Assembly (NCBI GenBank): GCA_937951875.1
Contig: CALGAN010000041.1
Coordinates: forward strand, 1-39,012
DNA length: 39,012 nucleotides
Direction of reading: 5' to 3'
Origin: an uncultured Alkalilimnicola sp.
GTDB lineage: Bacteria > Pseudomonadota > Gammaproteobacteria > Nitrococcales > AK92
This document shows, piece by piece, positions 33,064-39,012 of this stretch. The translations under genes and the position numbers were made by a program. Each line of letters starts with the position of its first letter. Within the stretch, counting starts at the first letter, position 1. The notes below the pieces were generated by a model. The model saw only the letters and a list, made by a program, of their open reading frames with translations. It did not search any database and had not been told where the DNA came from.

Positions 33064-36000
33064 ATGACTGCGCATTACACCGCTCTGGCAAAAACCACCC
33101 CGCCGCAGTTGCCGCGCGCCATCGCCCGCGAGTCCCTGCAGCGGCGGTTGGCCGCGCTGCCGACGCGCGCGCTCTGGCTGCACGGCGCGCCCGGCTCCGG
33201 CAAGTCGGTACTGATCGGCATGACCGTCGCCAGCCAGCGCCAGCCCTTTCTCTGGTACCGGCTGGGCGCCGAGGACCAGGAGCCGGCGCGCTTCTTCGCC
33301 GGCCTGACCCAGGCTGCCGCCGCGTGCACCGGCCGGCGCCGGCCGAAGCTGCCGGCCTACCACGCCGATCAGGAACTGGACGTGGCGACGTTCGCCCGCG
33401 AGTTCTTCGCCGGGCTGCTGTCGTTCCTACCCGTCGGCACCGCCGTCGTGCTCGACGACGTCCATCACCTGACTCGGACCGAGGGCATGGCCGAGGCGCT
33501 GGCCGCGCTGATAGCGACACCCGCCGCCGGCCGGCTGTTCCTGATCAGCCGCGAACCGCCGCCCAGCGCCTGCGCTCGCGCCCAAGTGCACGGTGAGCTG
33601 ACCGTGATCAGCGGCGCCGAGCTGAAAGTCTCGGCGACGGAACTGGCAGCCATCGCCCAGGCTTCCGGGCTGGAGGTGCCAACACCGGAGCGGCTGGCGG
33701 CGCTGATCGCCGCTAGCGACGGCTGGATGGCCGGCGCCATTCTGCTGCTGCGCGCCGACAGCGCCGGCGGCGAAGCCGGCGTCGCCAGCGGCGAGCTGCT
33801 GTTCGACTACTTCATGACCCAGGTGTTCGCCGACTTCGAGCCGCGCGTGCAGCGGCTGCTGCTGTGCCTGGCCCTGCTGCCGGTGATCGAGCGGCGCGCC
33901 GCCGAGGCCCTGGCCGGCGACCTCCAGGTCGCGCTGGTGCTGGACGAGCTGCACCGGCGCTGCTTCTTCGTCGACTGTCTCCGGCCCGGCGATGCCTGGC
34001 GCCTGCACCCGCTGTTCCAGCGCTTCCTCGAATGGCAGGCGCGGCGGACGCTGCCGGCCGAGCGCCTGCAAGCGCTGCTGCGGCAGGCGGCACCGCTGCT
34101 CGAGCGCCAGGGCGAGCTGGACCGGGCCATGGCGCTGTACCACGAGCTGGACGATCACGACGCGCTGGCGCGCACCATCCGCCAGCACGCCGACGACCTG
34201 CTGCGGAACCAGCTGCACCGCCCCTTGCAGCACTGGCTGGCCCTGCTGCCCGAGGAGCAGCGACGCACCGACCCGTGGCTGGCGTACTGGCAAGGCCAGA
34301 GCCTGCTGCCGTTCCAGCCCGCGCAGGCGCGGCGCTGGTTCGAGCTGGCCTGGCAGGGCTTCGACCGCGCCGGCGAAGCGCTGGGCCGGCTGCGCGCCTG
34401 GTGCGGGGTGGTCGAGGGCCATCTGCACGCCTGGGATACCTTCCACACGCTGCTGCCCTGGCTGGACATTGACAACGGCGCCGCCGACGTCGGCTTGAAC
34501 CCGCGCCTGCTGCGCTGGCGCATCCGGGCGCAGGTGCTGCTGCTGGCCGGGCTGCTGTTCTGCCGCCCGACCGATCCGCGCCTGCCGGCGTTGGCCGGCC
34601 AACTGCGCAACCTGCTGGCGCTGCCATTCGACTACGAAATGCGCCTGCGGGCGGCGATCCCGCTGCTGCGCTACTACCTGTGGAAGGGCGAGTTCGCCGA
34701 CGCCACCGTGGTGATCGAGCGGCTGCGGCGCGGCGCGCAACGCGAGGTCTCGCCGCTGGCGGCGCTGAGCTGGCATCACGTCGAGGCCTTCTATCTCTGG
34801 TTCACCCATCCCGAGGAAGGCATCGACCAGGCGGTCGAGCGCGGGCTGGCGGTGGCCGAACGCAGCGGCATCCGCATGCTCAACCTGCCGCTGTTGGCGC
34901 AAGGCGCGTACGGCGCCCTGGGCGCGGGAGACAGAGCCGCCGCCGCCCGTTACATCGAGCTCATGCGGCCGCTGCTGCGGCCCGAGCGGCTGCTCGACAG
35001 CTCTCACTTCGACGGCCTGGCGGCCTGGGCCGCCGCCCAGCGCGGCGAACCGGCCAAGGCGCTGGCCCATGGCCGCTCGGCCGTGGAGCTGGCCGAAGCC
35101 GCCGGCACGCCGTTCCCGCTGGCGCTGGCGCAGCTGATCTACGGCCACACCCTGTACGCCGCCGGTCGCCTGGACGAGGCCCGGACGCAGACCGAAAGCG
35201 CGCTGGCCTTCGCCGAGCGCATGCCCAGCTACAACATGCAGTACGTCGCCCGCCTCGATCTGGCCGCCCTGGCGCTGGCCGAAGGCGACCGCCCCGCGGC
35301 GCTGCGCGAGCTGCACGCAGCGTTCGCACTCGGCCGGCGCTGGGGGCTGCAGACCGCGGTCTGGTGGCAGCCGGAGGGACTGGCGGCGCTATGCGCCGAA
35401 GCGCTGGCGGCGGGGATCGAAACCGATTTCGTGCGCGCGGTGATCCGCACCCGCCGGCTCGCGCCGCCGGCCGACGCCGGACGCGACTGGCCTTACCCGG
35501 TACGCATCGTCTGCCACGACGGCTTCCACGTCGAAGTCGACGGCCATCCGCCGGCCGCCGGCCGAAAGGCGCAGCAGAAGCCGCTGGAACTGCTGCGGCT
35601 GCTGGCCGCCCGGCCGGAGGGCTGGCTCGGCCGCGAGCAGGTCATGGACCGGCTGTGGCCGGAAGCCGACGGCGATGCCGCCGCCGCCAGCCTCAACACC
35701 ACCCTGCACCGGCTGCGCCGCCTGCTCGGCCGCGACGAGGCGATCCTGCTGCAGGACGGCACGGTGGCGCTCAACCCGGCCGTGTGCAGCTGGGACACCC
35801 ACTGGATCGAACGGGACCTGGCGACACTGTCCGCGGCCCTCATCGAGGAGCGGCCGCCGGCCCTCTGGCAAGCGGCCTTGGAACGGCTGATCGACAGCTA
35901 CCGCAGACCGCTACTGGCCGGTTTCGAGGATGCTTGGATCGAGGCCGAGCGCGAGCGCAGCCGCCGCCGCTATCTGGGCGTACTGGCGCCGACCCTGGAA

Positions 36001-36126
36001 CGGTTGGTCGCGGCAGGGGAACGGGCCCGCGCCGCGCAGCTGGCCTTGACCGCGCTGCGCGGCGAGCCGGCGGCGGACGCGCTGTTCACGCGACTCACCG
36101 ACACGGCCCCCCGTTCCGACAACTGA
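33064..36126 (+). CDS. Large STAND-type regulator with C-terminal SARP-like DNA-binding region
   Basis: A 1020-aa protein. The N-terminal ATPase has Walker A GAPGSGKS (41-48) and a Walker B/sensor in AVVLDDVHHL (about 126). The MalT-like winged region follows to about 330, then a helical TPR-like region (about 340-790, many Ala/Leu repeats). The C-terminus (about 810-1000) has an OmpR/SARP-type winged helix (KPLELLRLLAARPEGWLGREQVMDRLWPE, LNTTLHRLRRLLG) plus a BTAD-like helical tail. The MalT family normally ends in a LuxR helix-turn-helix, so this variant swaps in a winged helix. The start is ATG 33064; GTG 33052 is an alternative. The target is unknown. Confidence 0.85.
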   Translation: MTAHYTALAKTTPPQLPRAIARESLQRRLAALPTRALWLHGAPGSGKSVLIGMTVASQRQPFLWYRLGAEDQEPARFFAGLTQAAAACTGRRRPKLPAYHADQELDVATFAREFFAGLLSFLPVGTAVVLDDVHHLTRTEGMAEALAALIATPAAGRLFLISREPPPSACARAQVHGELTVISGAELKVSATELAAIAQASGLEVPTPERLAALIAASDGWMAGAILLLRADSAGGEAGVASGELLFDYFMTQVFADFEPRVQRLLLCLALLPVIERRAAEALAGDLQVALVLDELHRRCFFVDCLRPGDAWRLHPLFQRFLEWQARRTLPAERLQALLRQAAPLLERQGELDRAMALYHELDDHDALARTIRQHADDLLRNQLHRPLQHWLALLPEEQRRTDPWLAYWQGQSLLPFQPAQARRWFELAWQGFDRAGEALGRLRAWCGVVEGHLHAWDTFHTLLPWLDIDNGAADVGLNPRLLRWRIRAQVLLLAGLLFCRPTDPRLPALAGQLRNLLALPFDYEMRLRAAIPLLRYYLWKGEFADATVVIERLRRGAQREVSPLAALSWHHVEAFYLWFTHPEEGIDQAVERGLAVAERSGIRMLNLPLLAQGAYGALGAGDRAAAARYIELMRPLLRPERLLDSSHFDGLAAWAAAQRGEPAKALAHGRSAVELAEAAGTPFPLALAQLIYGHTLYAAGRLDEARTQTESALAFAERMPSYNMQYVARLDLAALALAEGDRPAALRELHAAFALGRRWGLQTAVWWQPEGLAALCAEALAAGIETDFVRAVIRTRRLAPPADAGRDWPYPVRIVCHDGFHVEVDGHPPAAGRKAQQKPLELLRLLAARPEGWLGREQVMDRLWPEADGDAAAASLNTTLHRLRRLLGRDEAILLQDGTVALNPAVCSWDTHWIERDLATLSAALIEERPPALWQAALERLIDSYRRPLLAGFEDAWIEAERERSRRRYLGVLAPTLERLVAAGERARAAQLALTALRGEPAADALFTRLTDTAPRSDN

Positions 36127-36172
36127 ACGCGCCGAGCTCGCGAAGCGGCGGCGCGGCTGGCGAGATCGACGG

Positions 36173-36697
36173 TCAATCCTGCGCGCGCAGCGACAGCAGA
36201 TAGCGCCGGCCGTTTTCCACGTAGTGCCGGGCGCTGGCTTCCAGCATCTTGCGCTCGGCCTCGCTCAGGGTGCGCTTGACCCGCCCCGGCGAGCCAATCA
36301 CCAGCGAGCCGTCGGGAATCTCCACCCCTTCCGGGATCAGAGCGTTGGCGCCGATCAGGCAGTACTTGCCGATCTTGGCGCCGTTGAGCACCACGGCGTT
36401 GATGCCGATCAGGCTGTAGTCGCCGATGGTGCAGCCGTGCAGCATGGCCTTGTGGCCGACCGTGACGCCGCGGCCGATGGTGAGCGGATAGCCGGTGTCG
36501 GTGTGGATCACCGTGCCGTCCTGGATGTTGCTGTCCTCGCCGATCACCACCGGATCGTTGTCGGCGCGGATCACCACGTTGAACCAGACGCTGGCGTTGC
36601 GGTGCAGCGTCACCGAGCCGATCAGCGTGGCGTTGGGGGCGATGAAATGCGGCCCGTCGAGCAGTTGCACGCGGCGTTCTTCGAGGCTGTAGATCAT
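36173..36697 (-). CDS. Gamma-carbonic anhydrase-like hexapeptide protein
   Basis: A 174-aa left-handed beta-helix protein of the YrdA/PaaY type. The zinc triad is H65, H82 and H87 (VIHTD, VGHKAMLHG). Hexapeptide repeats run from about 20 to 135 (IGSVTL, IGEDSNIQD, IGDYSLIG and others). It may hydrate carbon dioxide or hydrolyse small thioesters. The ATG has an AGGAGAG site. It lies 34 bp downstream of the hotdog thioesterase gene, a functionally reasonable pairing. Confidence 0.9.
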   Translation of the reverse strand: MIYSLEERRVQLLDGPHFIAPNATLIGSVTLHRNASVWFNVVIRADNDPVVIGEDSNIQDGTVIHTDTGYPLTIGRGVTVGHKAMLHGCTIGDYSLIGINAVVLNGAKIGKYCLIGANALIPEGVEIPDGSLVIGSPGRVKRTLSEAERKMLEASARHYVENGRRYLLSLRAQD

Positions 36698-36731
36698 GCT
36701 TCTCTCCTGGCGGGTTTCGTTATCGACGCGG

Positions 36732-37142
36732 TCAGCGGCGCACGCGCTTCACCACCGCGCTGGCGACCAGCACGGGCTTGTCGTCCACCGTTAGCGTACA
36801 GCGAGTGAAGGCCAGGCTGGTGGCGCGCCGCACCAGCTCGCCCCGCCCCAGCACCAGGTCGCCCGCCTGCACCGCGGCGACGAACTCGCTGTTGAAGCTC
36901 ACGGTGACGACATGTTCGTCGGTACCGGCGGTGGCCGCCAGACAGACGGTGTAGTCGGCGAACGCCATCAGCACGCCGCCGTGGACGCGGCCGCCGCCGT
37001 TGAGGTTGTGCGGACGCACCCGGAAGGCGGTCTCGCAGCCGAACTCGGTGGGACGGAAGAAGAACGGACCGATGTGGTCCTCGGCGGCGTCACCCGGCCA
37101 ATGGCGAAAATCGCCGGGAATGTCGAAATCTGCTGGATGCAT
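36732..37142 (-). CDS. PaaI-type hotdog thioesterase
   Basis: A 136-aa single-hotdog protein. The motif NGGGRVHGGVLMAFADYTVCLAA is the PaaI/YbgC-type active-site helix (HGG with a downstream Asp). The strands VTVSFNSEFVAAVQAGD and ALAFTRCTLTVDD-like segments complete the fold. The start at MHPADFDIPGDF (37142) is chosen over a TTG 24 codons upstream; the ribosome site is weak. It probably hydrolyses an acyl-CoA. It is in one unit with the gamma-carbonic anhydrase gene. Confidence 0.87.
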   Translation of the reverse strand: MHPADFDIPGDFRHWPGDAAEDHIGPFFFRPTEFGCETAFRVRPHNLNGGGRVHGGVLMAFADYTVCLAATAGTDEHVVTVSFNSEFVAAVQAGDLVLGRGELVRRATSLAFTRCTLTVDDKPVLVASAVVKRVRR

Positions 37143-37248
37143 GGATCGAAACTCGAATTGTGGACGAGCCCCGGCCGACGACCGGAGCCCCGTCGGTGAA
37201 ACGAAAGCCCCCAATGGTCGGCGGTTCCGTCTCGTCCGGCAAGGTCGG

Positions 37249-38085
37249 TCAGGGGGCGCGGCCGTGGCGGCGCAGAAAATCGTGCAGCAGCCACTGGGAG
37301 ATGCTGACCCGCCCCGGGAAGGTCTTGGGCAGGGCGTCGACGTGGAAGAATGCCGCGTCCTCGATCTCGCCGGGCTGCGGCCGGACCTCGCCGCCCTCGT
37401 ACTCGGCCTGGAAACCGAGCATCAGCGAGTGCGGGAACGGCCAGGGCTGGCTGCCGAAGTAACGTATGTTCTTGACACGGATGCCGGTTTCCTCCAGCAC
37501 CTCGCGATACACCGCGCCCTCGACGCTCTCGCCGGGCTCGACGAAGCCGGCCAGCACGCTGTAGATCCCGGGCGGGAAGTGCGGCGAGCGCGCCAGCAAG
37601 ATCTCCGGCCCGCGCTCCACGGCGACGATCATGGCCGGCGCCAGGCGCGGGTAGAAGCTCAGCCCGCAGGCCGGGTCGGTGCAGACGCGGGCACGCTGGG
37701 TGGGGTGATAGTCGGTCGGGGAGCCGCAGGCGCCGCAGAACTGGTGGGTCCGATCCCACTCTTTGATCTGGATGGCGTGCGCCGCCAGGCCCATCAGCTC
37801 CTCGGGCAGGCGTCCGAACAGCGACCGCAGATCGCGGAACTGCATGCCGGGCGGCGCCTCGACGCCGGGCGGCAACTCCGCCGAGCAGCAGCCGAGACCG
37901 TTCCATTCTCCCAGCCATTGCACGCGGATCGGCTCTAGCCCCAGTTCGGCCAGCGAGACGCCGCGCGGCGGCAGGAAATCGGCGCCGACCAGCAGCTCAT
38001 GGCGGCGGAACGCGAACCAGATGTCGCCGACGGCGCGCGGCCGCACGTCGTACGCCAGGACGAAGGACGTAGGCAGATGGAGCAT
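37249..38085 (-). CDS. nudC: NAD+ diphosphatase / RNA deNADding enzyme NudC
   Basis: A 278-aa Nudix enzyme that cleaves NADH and removes NAD caps from RNA. The zinc ribbon is C117, C120, C135, C140. The Nudix box spans 180-202 (G180, E186, R194-E195, E198-E199). The diagnostic SQPWPFPHS is at 212-220. The ATG at 38085 follows GGGAG at good spacing; a TTG five codons upstream is less likely. The 400 bp upstream contain a terminator and a candidate small RNA on the same strand. Confidence 0.94.
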   Translation of the reverse strand: MLHLPTSFVLAYDVRPRAVGDIWFAFRRHELLVGADFLPPRGVSLAELGLEPIRVQWLGEWNGLGCCSAELPPGVEAPPGMQFRDLRSLFGRLPEELMGLAAHAIQIKEWDRTHQFCGACGSPTDYHPTQRARVCTDPACGLSFYPRLAPAMIVAVERGPEILLARSPHFPPGIYSVLAGFVEPGESVEGAVYREVLEETGIRVKNIRYFGSQPWPFPHSLMLGFQAEYEGGEVRPQPGEIEDAAFFHVDALPKTFPGRVSISQWLLHDFLRRHGRAP

Positions 38086-38210
38086 GAGATCTCCCGTCAA
38101 ATGAAGCCGACCGGCTCCGGCCGCGTCGGCCTCGGCATATTACGCTCACCGCCGCGCCGCCGGCATGGGCGAAGGACGCCGGGAACCTGTCCAGGGACCG
38201 TCAGCCGGGC

Positions 38211-38236
38211 AAAAAAAACCCGCCGGGCGGCGGGTT
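38211..38236 (-). terminator. Intrinsic terminator upstream of nudC
   Basis: On the minus strand AACCCGCC and GGCGGGTT form an 8-bp stem with a GCCC loop, followed directly by six more Ts. It ends transcripts coming from the right, before nudC. Confidence 0.88.
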
Positions 38237-38270
38237 AAGGATATCTTGGAAGAGATATCTAAGGAGGAGG
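38211..38270 (-). ncRNA. Candidate small RNA with an anti-Shine-Dalgarno 5' end
   Basis: The predicted transcript of about 59 nt starts near 38269, opens with CCTCCTCCTT (complement of a ribosome site), has a 7-bp hairpin (GATATCT / AGATATC, loop CTTCCA) and ends at a clear U-run terminator. Promoter and terminator are on the same strand with no ORF between. An alternative is an attenuated leader of nudC. Transcription is not shown by the sequence alone. Confidence 0.45.
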
Positions 38271-38275
38271 ACTTC

Positions 38276-38304
38276 ATTATCTCCACTCATGTTGCAGTGC
38301 GCAA
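38276..38304 (-). promoter_or_regulatory. Candidate sigma70 promoter of the small RNA
   Basis: On the minus strand TTGCGC (38299-38304) and GATAAT (38276-38281) are exactly 17 bp apart. The expected start is near 38269, about 30 bp upstream of the terminator stem. Confidence 0.55.
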
Positions 38305-38493
38305 TATGGTGCAGCGCAAAAATTGCGAAGTGGTTCACACTTTTCAACATTCCTCATTCGGCACGCGGAGTTAGGAAAGCGCCGTGCTCGGCGGGGGGCG
38401 TGGACGATCTGCCGAAATTGGCTGTCAGTCACGTCGGCCCGGTCAGGGGTCTGGCATCCTCGCCGCCAGTCGTCCCCAACGCTGGTACCCGCG

Positions 38494-39012
38494 ATGACCC
38501 GACGCTGCCGATCCTCGCTTCCTGCCGCTCTGGCCGACCTGCAGACCCGCTTCCCCTATCAGTTCCAACAGTGGTCGCCGATCCGCGACGGCCTGGCGCT
38601 CGATCAACGGCCCGGCTGGCATGGCCTGTTCGCCGAGCTGTGCGAGGACGTGCACCGAATCCTGTCGCCGGTGGAGCGGCTGACGTTCTCCTGGCTGGCG
38701 GTGAGCGCCCGCTTCGGCGCCATGCGCTGCTACTTCGCCGGCGAGCTCAATCCCGAGGTGGTCCAGGCGGTCAAGGAGGCCGAGCAGCGCTCCGCCACGC
38801 ACTGCGAGATCTGCGGCAACGGCGCGACCCTACGCCGTTTCGGCGACGACTGGGCGACCCGCTGCGTCCGTCACGGCATGGAACTGGCGGCCCGCACCCT
38901 GCTGATCCGCGAGCAGCGGCTGTCGCGCTGCCACGAAGGCCAGATCGAGCGGCGGCTGGCGCAGTGGATGATGACCCCGGACCCACGCTGGGGCGGCCAG
39001 CCGCCGCAGGTT
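38494..39012 (+). CDS. Zinc-ribbon hypothetical protein (3' truncated by window end)
   Basis: An open frame from ATG 38494 runs off the right edge (173 codons). The product begins MTRRCRSSLPAALADLQTRF and contains GWHGLFAELCEDVHRIL and ARFGAMRCYFAGE, followed by HCEICGNGA and, about 16 residues later, TRCVRHGM. The C-x2-C ... C-x2-H pattern suggests a zinc-binding knuckle. Similar uncharacterised proteins of this layout occur in proteobacteria, often called hypothetical. No strong ribosome site precedes the ATG, so the start is uncertain. The function is unknown. Confidence 0.7.
   Translation, partial: MTRRCRSSLPAALADLQTRFPYQFQQWSPIRDGLALDQRPGWHGLFAELCEDVHRILSPVERLTFSWLAVSARFGAMRCYFAGELNPEVVQAVKEAEQRSATHCEICGNGATLRRFGDDWATRCVRHGMELAARTLLIREQRLSRCHEGQIERRLAQWMMTPDPRWGGQPPQV

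Larger units (their letters stand above)
38086..38493. other. AT-rich intergenic island upstream of nudC
   Basis: This 408-bp gap includes a 150-bp tract (38230-38380) of much lower GC than the surroundings. It holds a minus-strand promoter, hairpin and intrinsic terminator (listed separately). Upstream of that promoter are several TTGC/GCAA and TGC-rich elements (38291-38325), which could be protein-binding sites. The rest, 38086-38210, shows nothing beyond the nudC ribosome site. Confidence 0.55.

Noticed and set aside
33427..35316. A long minus-strand ORF of 629 codons opposite the STAND regulator
   Set aside because: Its composition (Gln, Arg, Ala, Gly-rich, no domains) is typical of antisense frames in GC-rich genes, and the plus-strand protein has clear motifs.
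38165..38374. A 69-codon plus-strand ORF with a central AAGGAGGAGG
   Set aside because: The purine tract is not followed by a usable start codon at correct spacing, and the frame crosses a terminator stem. The minus-strand RNA explanation fits better, though a small peptide is not excluded.
1..39012. CRISPR array, prophage, integron or insertion sequence
   Set aside because: No regularly spaced repeats, transposase, integrase or phage structural genes were seen, and neither tRNA has a visible integrase or direct repeat of its 3' end nearby.

Overview
The window is about 39 kb of compact, GC-rich bacterial chromosome with short gaps and genes on both strands. Several things point to a gammaproteobacterium: a PotABCD polyamine operon, a CbpA/CbpM pair, NudC, TesB, a PilJ/NarX-type GGDEF-EAL protein, and regulators of the proteobacterial dedicated sortase (pds) system. 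Both tRNA genes encode their CCA end, which fits. The genus cannot be read from the sequence. There are no rRNA genes, CRISPR arrays, transposases, integrases or phage structural genes.

Layout: (1) 1-2.6 kb: the C-terminal end of an unknown protein, a DMT-family permease and an ABC1/UbiB-type kinase homologue. (2) 2.8-6.6 kb: a complete polyamine ABC transporter operon in the order ATPase, permease, permease, binding protein. (3) 6.7-8.5 kb: three receiver-only response regulators. (4) 8.5-12.4 kb: a pdsS/pdsR two-component pair, a small two-helix membrane protein and, divergently, the OmpA-like pdsO. The sortase and its substrate, which normally define this system, are missing. (5) 12.4-16.2 kb: a CNNM/CBS membrane protein, a carboxylesterase remnant, cbpM-cbpA and a shikimate-kinase-like gene. 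(6) 16.4-21.6 kb: an SDR oxidoreductase, a large cyclic-di-GMP enzyme, a HAD hydrolase and a 53-codon small gene. (7) 21.6-25.6 kb: a leftward cluster of a flavin reductase, a short protein with the complete halohydrin dehalogenase signature, a degenerate CYTH protein and an 80-aa protein. tRNA-Gly follows, then a rightward epoxide-hydrolase-like gene. (8) 25.8-29.1 kb: an orphan FixJ-type regulator, a ketopantoate-reductase-like protein, an Fe(II)/2-oxoglutarate dioxygenase and an EF-hand protein. (9) 29.2-32.6 kb, leftward: a GvpU-like protein, TesB, a histidine phosphatase and a MATE transporter. (10) 32.7-39 kb: tRNA-Asp, a 1020-aa STAND/SARP-like regulator, gamma-carbonic anhydrase, a hotdog thioesterase, NudC, a candidate small RNA and a truncated zinc-ribbon protein gene.

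Most genes look like housekeeping or metabolic accessory genes. The points most worth following up are: the halohydrin dehalogenase, translated one base upstream of a CYTH protein and within 2 kb of an epoxide hydrolase homologue; the sortase-less pds regulon with a hairpin over the pdsO ribosome site; and a short AT-rich island at 38.2-38.3 kb. That island has a sigma70-like promoter, an anti-Shine-Dalgarno stretch and an intrinsic terminator on the minus strand, the arrangement expected of a small regulatory RNA. All assignments come from motif reading and memory of the families. No database search was run.
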